Shown piece by piece: positions 38,178 to 47,501 of a DNA stretch of 64,000 bases; position 1 is the stretch's first letter, and each line of letters opens with the position of its first letter. The notes under the pieces were generated by a model. It worked only from the letters and a program-made list of their open reading frames with translations, searched no databases and was not told where the DNA came from. The stretch covers positions 186,001 to 250,000 of the forward strand of contig JBAOIL010000021.1 of the NCBI GenBank assembly GCA_037044975.1, in the 5' to 3' direction. A program made the position numbers and the translations under genes. Source of the DNA: JADLHS01 sp020848635. Lineage in GTDB: Bacteria; Verrucomicrobiota; Verrucomicrobiia; Limisphaerales; JADLHS01.

Positions 38178-39219
38178 ACAACACGGTCGGGGAGCGCTAG
38201 CCTACGCCACGCTTCAGGCGGGCATGGAATACTTCGTTGATGATTGCGGCTACATTGCCTACACCACCGCGCAGCACCCCGTCTTTGCCCGTCAACCGAA
38301 GAAGCTCGCCTTTTCCGATCCGGTTTGCGCTCCGGGCGACTATCCCCGGATCATCCGCAATTTTCTTTCGGTGCATCCTCGCGCCGTGTTCGCCTGCGTT
38401 TCGGAAGCGTTCGCGGTGGCGCTGCGCGAAGCGGGCTTCAAGGTTAATTGCATCGGTAGCGAACCTGAACTGCCCATTCAGACCTACAACACCGCGGGCA
38501 ATTGGAAAGAGTTGGACCTGATCAAGCGTGGGCGCAACGAAGCCAGGCGCGAGGGAATTGTCATTCGCGAGGAGAAGATTGAAACCGTCAACCGCGATGA
38601 ACTCAACGCGCTATCCGCTCAATGGATCGGCACAAAGAAGGTCAATGACCGGGAGATTTGGATTTACGCCCGGCGACCCGTGTTTGAATACGAGGAAGAT
38701 GTGCGTAAATTCGTTGCTTATGATCGGGAAGGGCGGGTAGCGGGATTTGTCTTCTATGACCCGATGTACCAGGAAGGAAGGGTGGTTGGTTACGCGGCAA
38801 ATATTTCCCGTTGTAACGAAAAGCGGTTCGGCCGGTTGGCCACCGCCATTCACATGGAAGCGATGGACCGGTTTAAACCCGAAGGCAAGGAAGTGCTAAA
38901 TCTCGCCCTGTCGCCCTTCGTGAACTTGGAGCAGGGAAAGTTCAACGACGATTTTGGCGCCAAGTTGTTTTTCAAGCTAAGCGTCCGATACGGTAACGAA
39001 ATCTACAACTTTCAAGGGCTGGCGTTTCACAAGTCGAAGTACCGCGGAAGCGAAAAGGCTCTCTACTTTGGCTCGAACGGCGCGTGGCCATCAAATGACG
39101 TTTATCTGGCCTTTCTTTCCGCTGACATAACCCGCAGCTATTTCTCGACCGTTGGACGCCTGGTTTGGGGCATGGTAACTGCTAAATTCAAATGTCATTC
39201 CGGCACGAACGGCCGGTAA
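38071..39219 (+). CDS. DUF2156 (phosphatidylglycerol lysyltransferase C-terminal-like) protein
   Basis: 382 residues with the DUF2156/LPG_synthase_C fold: AYATLQAGMEYFVDDCGYIA, DPVCAPGDYPRIIRNFLSVH, and WKELDLIKRGRNEARREGIV with EFEYDEDV-like FEYEEDVRKFVAYDREGRVA. The family transfers an amino acid from aminoacyl-tRNA to phosphatidylglycerol (MprF C-terminal domain), or acts in related acyl transfers. No flippase membrane domain is present, so this is the soluble half. An ATG at 38074 is in frame with the GTG at 38071. It follows the hydrolase; the pair may act on the same lipid. Confidence 0.82.
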   Translation: MMSPELFKMGIKIIEAEAARSFGAKEKWALLSPFLKQHGRGALAYATLQAGMEYFVDDCGYIAYTTAQHPVFARQPKKLAFSDPVCAPGDYPRIIRNFLSVHPRAVFACVSEAFAVALREAGFKVNCIGSEPELPIQTYNTAGNWKELDLIKRGRNEARREGIVIREEKIETVNRDELNALSAQWIGTKKVNDREIWIYARRPVFEYEEDVRKFVAYDREGRVAGFVFYDPMYQEGRVVGYAANISRCNEKRFGRLATAIHMEAMDRFKPEGKEVLNLALSPFVNLEQGKFNDDFGAKLFFKLSVRYGNEIYNFQGLAFHKSKYRGSEKALYFGSNGAWPSNDVYLAFLSADITRSYFSTVGRLVWGMVTAKFKCHSGTNGR

Positions 39220-39273
39220 TCTGTACCTGGGCGGCTTGGGTTGGCGCTCTTCGTAGTAACACGACAGTAAACT

Positions 39274-40678
39274 ATGAAAACGAACCTTTGCCGAACCATA
39301 ATGGTGACCGCAGCCCTTGGCCTACTACTGGTGCCATGTCTTTGGGCGGATGAAACCATCCCGAATGTCGCGGACGAACCTGCAAAATCTGACCTCATGA
39401 AATTCTTCGAACAGGATTACCTACTGGGCGATTGGGGTGGCTTACGAACTTCGTTGAGCAAGGAGCACGGAGTTGACTTTGAGTTCTTCTACATCGCCTC
39501 GAACCCCTACAATCTGGACGGGGGCAAGCAGACTGGCTCCACCTATGAAGGGGCGCTGCTCATGGCTCTGGATCTGAATTCCGAGAAGCTCGCTGGCTAC
39601 GCAGGCGGGCACTTGCATGTGAGCGGAACTTGGATCAATGGCAATTATCCATTCTCGGAGAAATATGTCGGCGACCTCAACAAGGTAAACCTGATCGACT
39701 TTCCAGACGTCTGGCGGCTTTGGGAGCTGTGGTATGAGCAAAAGTTCTTGGACAACCGAGTTTCCCTCAAATTCGGGCAACTGTGTGTGGACCAGGATTT
39801 TCTCGTGCCGGAGTATTATAATTCGCTGGCCTCCATCAGTCTTCTGAACCAGACTTTCTTCTTCCCCACCCTGGCCTTCAACGTTTATGATATCCCCGGT
39901 TTTCCGCCTGGCTTTCACGCTCTGGCCTCCACCCCGTACCGGCGCCCCGGGCGCGCGTCTGAAAGTCGAAACAACCGAGAATACGTACGTGCAGGTCGCT
40001 GCCTACGATGGCTATCCGGACCAAGATAACGGCACACGCGTCCAACTCAGCAGCCAGGAGGGTGCATTGCTCTATTTTGAACTGGGGTACCGGTTGAACC
40101 AGGGCAAGGACGACACGGGCCTGCCTGGCAACTTCAAACTCGGCGCCTTTTATCACACGGGTGACTTCGCCGACGTTCAATCCGTCTTCGGCGCAGCCAT
40201 CGGAGCGAATGAAGTTAGTTTTCATCCGAATACCTATGGCTTGTACTTTCTGGCGGATCAGACACTTTACCGCGAAGTCGGCAAAGAAGACCCGGCCCGG
40301 CAAGGACTGGTTGGCTTCTTTCGCCTCACCGGCGCTCCACCCGACCGCAACCTCACCGAGTTCAGCGTGGATGGCGGACTGGTTTACAAAGGCCTGATCC
40401 CCACGCGCAACTACGATACCATTGCGTTAGCCGCGTCGTATCTCAAGATCAGTGATGACATTCGGACCGGTCAGGAAGCGGTAAATGGAGTCGTGCCGGG
40501 ATTCTATCCAACCGATGCCTTGAAGGACTATGAGGCCGTGGTGGAGTTAAGTTACAAGGCACAGATGACCGCTTGGTGGACGATGCAAGTGGATGTGCAA
40601 CGTGCGATTCATCCCGGAGGCTCTGCAGCGATTCCTGACGCCTGGGTCTTCATCTTGGCCTCCACGTTGCGTTTCTAG
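39274..40678 (+). CDS. OprB-type carbohydrate porin (one frameshift)
   Basis: Signal peptide (residues 1-25, ending LWA) followed by the OprB core: LLGDWGGLRTSLSKEHGVDF, the SGTWINGNYP segment, and, after a frameshift at about 39939 (an extra C in TACC), APGARLKVETTENTYVQVAA, YDGYPDQDNG, and a C-terminal ILASTLRF that fits a last beta-strand ending in Phe. Total about 467 residues. It forms a sugar-selective outer-membrane barrel. It sits between the DUF2156 gene and the methyltransferase on the same strand. Confidence 0.85.
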
Positions 40679-40910
40679 CCGCGATCCGATTGGAGCAGTA
40701 CCGAGCTGGCCTATTTGTCCTGTGTGGTACTGGTAGCTTGGGGTTCTGGCAAGGGCCAATGAAGCAACCAGCATCTGGTTGCTCGATTGGCGCTGGCGGT
40801 CGGCAAGGGTTAGCGAAGACAACTCGGATCAATCTGTTAAGGGAACGTTGCTTGGGGCTCGAGCCGTTGCGACGGTTTTTGCAGCGTGGAATACATTTAT
40901 TTGCGTGACT

Positions 40911-42326
40911 ATGGAAAATCAGATGCTCAAGGAGAGTCTGGCAGTGTTTTTGTCCAGCCAAGGGACAGAGTTGCGCGCCGCATTGAAGCGTCTATCCCGC
41001 CATCAGGTGGTTCTGGAAGTTTACAATCCACCCGTCGTTTTGCAGACGTCGGAGGTCCTGAACGACTTCAAAATTCTCATCAATGAACGAACTTGTTACG
41101 AAGGCAAGGGCGTGATTCGCAATCTGATCGGGGTCGGTTCGACGGTGGTTTGTGATGTTACGCTGCAGGAGTCGGCTTGGAAGCACACAAACCCTGACGA
41201 TATTGCAAGTCGCGATGGCACGTTGGCCCGGCAGTTCAAGGGTTTTGTGGATGAGTGGCAAAAGCTCTACCATGTGAGCCCAGAATATAAGTTGATCATT
41301 GGGGACATGCATACCTTCCTCACGGACTTCCGGCTTTGGGCGGAGCAGATCGATATGGATTTGACCGCCTCGGTGCCGAAAGGCTCAACGCAGCGCGTCA
41401 ATGAGGTGGCGGAGGAGATTGCGGAGGTGGTGATCCCGCCAGTAAATGCCTTTTTTGAAAAATTCGAGGCAATTGCCGAAAAGTTGGATGTGAATTCGAG
41501 AGCGATGCACGGAAGTTACATGAAGCGCCACCTCCATCCGTTGGTGCTTTGCTCCCCCTTCGCGTGGCGAACGTATGCGAAACCGCTCGGGTACGCTGGT
41601 GATTACGAGATGGTTAATATGATTGCGCGGGACGGCTACGAGGGCGAATCGCTGTTCGCGAAAGTCATCAACCGCTGGTTTCTGAAACAACCGCCGGCCG
41701 TAGGACACCGCAATCGGCTGGTCTATCTGACGCAAAAACTGGCCGAGGAAGCGTTGCGGATTACATCGAGGGGTCGCCGAATGAAGGTTTTCAACCTGGC
41801 TTGCGGCCCAGCCTGCGAGGTTCAAGCGTTTCTGGCGCGGCATGAACTCAGCACATCCGTTGATTTCATGTTCCTGGATTTCAACGAGGCCACCCTCCAA
41901 TACGTGCGCAATGTGCTGGAGACCGCGAAGCGCACCCACAGCCGCGCATCCCAACTTCAGTTTACCAAGAAATCAGTACATCATCTCCTGAAGGAATCCG
42001 GCAAGATTTCGGCCTCCTCCGACTGGCAGAAGTACGATTTCGTCTATTGTGCTGGCTTGTTTGACTATTTGTCAGATCCGGTTTGTCATCGCTTGTTGAA
42101 TTCCATGTATGATTGGCTGGCGCCGGGCGGGTTGCTGGTGGCGACGAATGTTGAGCCTTCGAACCCGCTCCGACACGGCATGGAGCATTTACTGGATTGG
42201 CATTTGAACTACCGTCAAGCGGGGGAGTTCCTCAAGCTCGCGCCCAGCGGGGCGCCGTTGGATTCCGTCCGGGTGTTGGCCGATGACACGGGCGTCAATA
42301 TCTTCCTGGAAGTCAGGAAGCCCTGA
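40911..42326 (+). CDS. PilZ-like/SAM methyltransferase, PhcB type (3-hydroxy fatty acid methyl ester synthase-like)
   Basis: 471 residues from the ATG at 40911 (a longer frame from 40779 starts in unlikely sequence). Residues 20-105 resemble a PilZ domain (LSRHQVVLEVYNPPVVLQTS). A central helical region follows. The C-terminal 200 residues are a class I methyltransferase with motif I FNLACGPACEVQAF and the family signature YDFVYCAGLFDYLSDPVCHR then WLAPGGLLVATNV. These features match the PhcB-type enzymes that make methyl 3-hydroxypalmitate/myristate signals. A membrane kinase and a receiver-kinase follow directly on the same strand, as in phcBSRQ. The enzyme class is well supported; the signal molecule is inferred. 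Confidence 0.82.
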   Translation: MENQMLKESLAVFLSSQGTELRAALKRLSRHQVVLEVYNPPVVLQTSEVLNDFKILINERTCYEGKGVIRNLIGVGSTVVCDVTLQESAWKHTNPDDIASRDGTLARQFKGFVDEWQKLYHVSPEYKLIIGDMHTFLTDFRLWAEQIDMDLTASVPKGSTQRVNEVAEEIAEVVIPPVNAFFEKFEAIAEKLDVNSRAMHGSYMKRHLHPLVLCSPFAWRTYAKPLGYAGDYEMVNMIARDGYEGESLFAKVINRWFLKQPPAVGHRNRLVYLTQKLAEEALRITSRGRRMKVFNLACGPACEVQAFLARHELSTSVDFMFLDFNEATLQYVRNVLETAKRTHSRASQLQFTKKSVHHLLKESGKISASSDWQKYDFVYCAGLFDYLSDPVCHRLLNSMYDWLAPGGLLVATNVEPSNPLRHGMEHLLDWHLNYRQAGEFLKLAPSGAPLDSVRVLADDTGVNIFLEVRKP

Positions 42327-42328
42327 GC

Positions 42329-43717
42329 ATGGCAAGCACTCTGACAACGAAGGATCTGGCGTTCCGCGCGGCTTTCCAGGCAAACGCGCGGCAAGAACGA
42401 ATCAATACCGGCAAAGTCGCAGCCGCCTTGGTCATTTTTCTCATGCCGGCCGGGGCTAGCCTTGATTTGGTGTTGTATCCCGATGGTGGCACTCGCAATT
42501 TCTTTCTGATACTGCGTTTGTGCTGCGCGGTGCTGGCCAGCGGAATTTGGGTGCTCCTGACCCGACCGATCGGTCAGCGTTATCATCGCTCGCTTGGGTT
42601 TCTCACGGCCTTGCTCCCGGCGTTCTTTATCACTTGGATGATTTATGACCAAGGAGGCCCAGCTTCGCCGTACTACGCCGGGTTGAATTTGATCATCCTG
42701 GCGGTCAGCCTCGTCGTGCGCTGGGACGCGTTGGAGTCTCTGTTGGTAGTCGTAGCCATGATCCTGATGTATGTGGTCGCTTGCGTCATGAAGGGGCCAG
42801 CCGACCAACTGAATGGCGATTTTGTGGCCAAGTGCATTTTCATGGTCGAAACCGGCGTGATCGTGGTGGTTGGCAACCATTTCTTCAATCGCTTGCGTTT
42901 TCGCGAGTTTGCCCTTCGCTACGCGCTGGATGCGGAGAAGAAGCTGACTGACCTGCGAAACCAAGAGCTGGCGGATGCGTATCAGAAGTTGACCGAGCAG
43001 GAATCGCAAATCGTGCAATCCCAAAAGATGGCTTCGATCGGTCAGATGAGCGCGGGCATCATTCATGAGATCAACAATCCGCTTAACTTTGCGACCACCG
43101 CGCTGTTCACCTTGAAAAAGAAGGGCAAACTGCTCCCCTCGGAACAGCGCGCCGAATACGAAGATATCGTGAAAGACATCGAGGACGGAATTGGCCGCGT
43201 GAAGAACATTGTTTCCGATCTGCGGACTTTCACCCATCCGAACACCGACATCCTGGATGAAGTGATGGTTTCCGACGTCGTCGCCTCCGCCTTGCGCTTT
43301 CTGAGCAACGAGGTAAAGGACAAGGCCGTCATTGAACAGAAGTTGCCCGCCGGCCAGACCGTGCGCGCGAACAAGAACAAGCTCATTCATCTCTTCGTCA
43401 ATTTGATCCAGAACTCCCTCGACGCCTTGCGCACCAAACCCTTCCCCAATGGCGAGCAACCCACCATTTGGATCGAGGGGCGCGTGGAAAACGATGTTAG
43501 CTACCTGATCGTCCGCGATAACGGCCCCGGCATTGCCAGCGATCATGTGGACAAGATTTATGACCCGTTTTTCACGACCAAAGCCGTCGGCGAAGGCATG
43601 GGACTGGGGCTAAGCATGTGTTCGCGGATCATGAAGGATAATCGGGGCAAGATATCCGTGCGTACCGAGAAGGATAAATTTTGCGAATTTACGCTGGCGT
43701 TCCCGGGTAAGACCTGA
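42329..43717 (+). CDS. Six-TM sensor histidine kinase, PhcS/LqsS-like
   Basis: 462 residues. Six hydrophobic helices between residues 28 and 185, including the GGPASPYYAGLNLIILAVSL loop-helix seen in PhcS/LqsS-type sensors of fatty-ester or ketone signals. A coiled coil (about 190-232) leads to the phosphoacceptor His246 in SAGIIHEINNPLNF and an HATPase domain (NKLIHLFVNLIQNSLDALRT, DNGPGIASDHVDKIYDPFFT, GMGLGLSMC). It starts two bases after the methyltransferase stop codon. It would sense the product of the preceding enzyme; the partner receiver follows 24 bases downstream. Confidence 0.88.
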   Translation: MASTLTTKDLAFRAAFQANARQERINTGKVAAALVIFLMPAGASLDLVLYPDGGTRNFFLILRLCCAVLASGIWVLLTRPIGQRYHRSLGFLTALLPAFFITWMIYDQGGPASPYYAGLNLIILAVSLVVRWDALESLLVVVAMILMYVVACVMKGPADQLNGDFVAKCIFMVETGVIVVVGNHFFNRLRFREFALRYALDAEKKLTDLRNQELADAYQKLTEQESQIVQSQKMASIGQMSAGIIHEINNPLNFATTALFTLKKKGKLLPSEQRAEYEDIVKDIEDGIGRVKNIVSDLRTFTHPNTDILDEVMVSDVVASALRFLSNEVKDKAVIEQKLPAGQTVRANKNKLIHLFVNLIQNSLDALRTKPFPNGEQPTIWIEGRVENDVSYLIVRDNGPGIASDHVDKIYDPFFTTKAVGEGMGLGLSMCSRIMKDNRGKISVRTEKDKFCEFTLAFPGKT

Positions 43718-43741
43718 CAAGAAATGAACCCGTGAACCACC

Positions 43742-44986
43742 ATGGAAACGCACTACGACCATAAGCAGTTTGCCATCCTCTACGTGGACGATGAGGAATT
43801 GTCGTTGAAGAATTTTGCGCGCGCCTTCAGTGACGAGTTCCGCATCTTCACCGCCAACAACGCCAAGGACGGGCTCAAGCTGATCGCGGACAAGCAGGCG
43901 GAAATCGGCATCCTGATGACGGACCAGAAGATGCCGGGCGAAAAGGGCACCTGGCTGCTGGAGCGCGCCCGGGAGCTTGCGCCGCGCATCATCCGCGTCC
44001 TGGTCACGGCCCATACGGATTTTTCGGACGCCATCGAGGCCATCAACACCGGCGCCATTTACCGATACATCAACAAGCCCTGGGAACCGGAACAGTTGGA
44101 AGTGACGCTCAAGCAGGCGATGGATTTTTTCCTTGTGCAACGGGAACGCGACCAATTGCTGCAGGAAAAGATGGAAGCCTTGCGCCAATTGATGGTGGCC
44201 GACCGGCTTGTGAGCCTGGGCATGTTGACCGCCGGCCTGAGCCATCACATCCGCAACGCGCTGGTGACAGTGAAAACGTTCATGGATCTGGCCCCCGCCA
44301 AGATGCAGGAAGAAAAAGCCAGCGCCGCTGGCGTGCGCCATCCCGAGTTCTGGTCGGATTATCACCACAGCGTGCTGAGCCAGATTGACCGGATCAACAA
44401 TCTGCTCAAGGAACTGTGGGTCGCTTCCGAAAAATCCTCCGGCCAGTTTCCGGACCCGGTGAATTTGCACACCGTGGTAGCGGAGACTGTCGAAAGCCTG
44501 AAGCCAGCACTGGCAGCCAAGAATCTCCAGGTCGAAAACCAGCTTGCCCCCGATTTGCCGACGATGCACGTCGAGAGAAGCCGATTTCAAAGACTGTTTG
44601 AACTCCTCCTGCGGGAGGAATTGGCCAGCTTGCCGGCGGGTAGCCAGATCACGTTCAGCGCCCGGGTGGTGGGCGACGCCAAAGCCGAGATTCAACTTCA
44701 AATCACTGACAACGGCCCCGGCCTGTCGCCGGAAACGGTGCAACATCTTTTCGATCCCTTCATGGTGCGCAGCGACACCCCTTCCGAACATGGCATTTAC
44801 TTGATGGCCTGTTTCTTCATCGTGCATCAGCACGGTGGACGGATCGAAGCCGCCAGCCAGCCGGGACAGGGCACGACCTTTACCCTCCATATCCCAGTCA
44901 ACCCCGATCGGTCTGGGCGTGAGCTCGGTCAAGGCATGCTCCAAAAATCAAGACTCGGCGAGCAGCTTTGGGGTGGAACGCGGTAG
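43742..44986 (+). CDS. Receiver-histidine kinase hybrid, PhcR-like
   Basis: 414 residues. N-terminal receiver domain (10-125) with acidic pocket VDDEE, phosphoacceptor Asp61 in LMTDQKMPG, and Lys112 in YINKPWEPEQL. A coiled coil follows, then a kinase part with His168 in AGLSHHIRNALVTVKTF and an HATPase domain with DNGPGLSPETVQHLFDPFMV and a degenerate G2 region (SEHGIYLMACFFIVHQHGG). PhcR of Ralstonia has the same receiver-then-kinase build. No DNA-binding domain. Starts 24 bases after the membrane kinase. Confidence 0.87.
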   Translation: METHYDHKQFAILYVDDEELSLKNFARAFSDEFRIFTANNAKDGLKLIADKQAEIGILMTDQKMPGEKGTWLLERARELAPRIIRVLVTAHTDFSDAIEAINTGAIYRYINKPWEPEQLEVTLKQAMDFFLVQRERDQLLQEKMEALRQLMVADRLVSLGMLTAGLSHHIRNALVTVKTFMDLAPAKMQEEKASAAGVRHPEFWSDYHHSVLSQIDRINNLLKELWVASEKSSGQFPDPVNLHTVVAETVESLKPALAAKNLQVENQLAPDLPTMHVERSRFQRLFELLLREELASLPAGSQITFSARVVGDAKAEIQLQITDNGPGLSPETVQHLFDPFMVRSDTPSEHGIYLMACFFIVHQHGGRIEAASQPGQGTTFTLHIPVNPDRSGRELGQGMLQKSRLGEQLWGGTR

Positions 44987-45327
44987 CGCAACACGTCCCA
45001 GCGCCCGCATTCCAGAAAGGGTTGTCCTCGGCGCGCCGGCCGCGCGATTCGGAATTCCCCTGGACCCTGATCCGGAAGTTTTCTTGGAAGAGGAGGGCGG
45101 GGTTCTACGGCATCATTCTCTGCGCGGTAAACAAGAATTGATTGACGCACAGGCGGGGCTATGGCTTATCTAAGGGCGGTGATGTTTCCAGGCACAGTTT
45201 TGTTCGGGTCGGGCACAAGTCGTACGACTGCCGGCTGCCGGGCAACCGATTCCCCCCTCAGTTTCAGCGCCTTTCGGCCCTCGTCCGGCCGGGATCAAGC
45301 CGCACCACCCCTCGGAAATCGCGCGCG
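44987..45327. other. Intergenic stretch without recognised gene
   Basis: About 340 bases between the receiver-kinase hybrid and the next receiver-kinase gene. No protein-like frame and no strong hairpin were seen; it probably contains the promoter of the following gene. Confidence 0.4.
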
Positions 45328-47351
45328 ATGAAAACCCTCCTCGTCCTTTCCCCTCATCCCGAGATTGCGGAAACCATCCGCGCCGGCGTCAATCCCGGTC
45401 AATACCGCGTCATTCACCGCGTTGAAACCGAGGAGGCTGAGCCGCTGCTCACGCACGGCATGGCCCATGTCTGTGTCGTGGACGTGGAACTCACCGGCGT
45501 GCAGGGGATTTGGTTGGTGGAAAAACTGCGTCGCCGCGACCCCAAGTGCCCGATCATTCTGTACACCGGGGCCAAACAATCCGAGTGGGAGGAGGAGGCC
45601 TACCTGCGCGGCGTCACGCATGTGTTGTCCAAACCGGTTCGCCCGCGCGCGCTCAATGCGCTGCTCGACCGATTGTTTGCCACCCCATCTGCTTCCGCCG
45701 TGCCGGTGCCGATGGCCCGACCCACGGAAGTGGCAACCAACCACCCGTCCGTCGCCCCGTTGACGAGTGCGTCGCAATCCCTCAACAGCCTGCGCAACTT
45801 TTCCTCCCTCCTTGCGCACTCGTTCAATGCCGAAGCGATGCTGCGGCAGTTTCTGCTGCAACTCCGGGAGATCGTGAGTTTGAATCGCGCGGCCATTTTT
45901 CTGCGGCCGCCCGTCTCCCCCGTGGCCCCGCTGGAGGAGGGACGACGGTTGCGCCTGGCCGGCGCCCTAGGCTTGGCCCCGGCCTGTTGGAACATTTTGA
46001 ATTGTCGTTCGATACCGGCCTCGGCGGACAACTCTTCCGCCTCGGCCGCATCTTGCGCCGCCACAGCGACGAAGTCCGCGCCGACGTCGAGGCGCAAAAG
46101 GAATTTGAACTCCTCGGCGGTCAGGTCGCCGTGCCGATCTTTGACCGCGACTCCCTGCTGGGCGTGGCCGTGTTCGATGGGCGCATCACGGGCGAACCGT
46201 TTACCAACGCCGAGCTCGAGCTGATTTTTCACCTGCTCGAGCAAGTCGGCCTCGCCCTGCGAAACATCTGGCTGCACGATCAACTCGCGGGCAACAACGA
46301 GATGCTGGCCGGCGTGCTGCGCGAACTGAACAGCGCCTGCGTGGTCGTCAGCCGCGACCTGAAAATTCTTCACGCCAACAAAATGGCCCGCAAGCATTTT
46401 GGGCAGACAGCGCGACCGACGGGAGAGATGGAATTTACCGACCTGCCCTCGGCGCTCGGCGCGAAAGTCTACCAGGTGCTCCGCACCGGCGCGGGCCTGG
46501 CCCCCTTCAAATACGAACCCGAAGGCACGCCCGGTTCGATCTTCAACGTCACGGTTACTCCCTTCCGGCGACAGGATGCCGGACTGCCGGGATCCGTCCT
46601 CCTGGTGCTGGACGATCTGACGCAAAGCGAGCAATTGCGTCGGCTCGAGATCGAGGCCGCCAATCTGCGCATGGTCAAGACCATGGCGGATCGGATCGCC
46701 CACGAAGTCGGCAACGCGATGGTGCCGCTTTCCACCCATCAGCAGTTGCTGGCCGAAAAATATCGTGACCCCGAGTTTCGCGCCTCCCTCGACAACGCGC
46801 TCGCCGAAGGCGTCAAGCGCGTCAACCGCCTGCTCAATCAAATGCGCTTTCTCGCGCGCGACGCCCTCGTGACGCACGAGCCAATCCCGCTGTCGTCGCT
46901 CATTGAAGAAGCTTACCAGGAGGCGCGCAAATATCAGCCCGCCAAGGCAGGCCAGCTCAAATACGAGAATGGCGGCAAGCCCGTTTTCGTCACGGGTGAC
47001 CGCGCCGCTCTCAAGCACGCCCTCACCGAGGTCATGATCAACGCCCTCCAGGCCAATCCCGCCGACCCGAAAGTCGGCGTGCGGCTCGAGACAGATCCAA
47101 ACGGGGCCGCCGAGGCCGGGCTGTCCATTGAAGTGCAAGATAACGGCGGCGGTTTCTCGCCCGAGGCCATGCTAAAGGGCGTGGCCCCGTTCTACACCAC
47201 GCGCAATGTTGGTTTGGGTCTTGGTCTGACCGTTACCCGCAAGATCATCGAAACGCATCACGGCAAGCTGGAATTGGTTCAGGCCCCAGCCGGACATTCC
47301 GGCATCGTCCGGATTTCGCTGCCGCTGGATTCCGCGTCCGCTGAAGTCTGA
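45328..47351 (+). CDS. Receiver-GAF-PAS histidine kinase (one frameshift)
   Basis: Start at 45328 (MKTLLVLSPHPEIAETI). Receiver domain (1-120) with Asp52 in VCVVDVELTG and Lys in VLSKPVRP; GAF domain (about 145-290); PAS domain (about 305-410); and a kinase with His in MADRIAHEVGNAMVPLSTHQ and HATPase VQDNGGGFSPEAMLKGVAPF, VGLGLGLTVTRKIIETHHGK. A frame change is needed at about 45970 (a missing G near GGCTTGGCCCC would explain it); total about 674 residues. It could be the fourth, PhcQ-position, component of the signalling locus, though its domain build is larger than PhcQ. Confidence 0.85.
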
Positions 47352-47501
47352 GCCGCCTCTGCCTTCGGTACCGGATCCCGCGGATCGCCTGTGCCGGTGT
47401 TCACCTTCGCCCGCCATCCGGGTAGAGAAATTATTCTGGCGAGACGGGCCGGGTTTCGTATCGTTGCCCCACGGAACTTAATTCATTAACCAATATACAT
47501 C

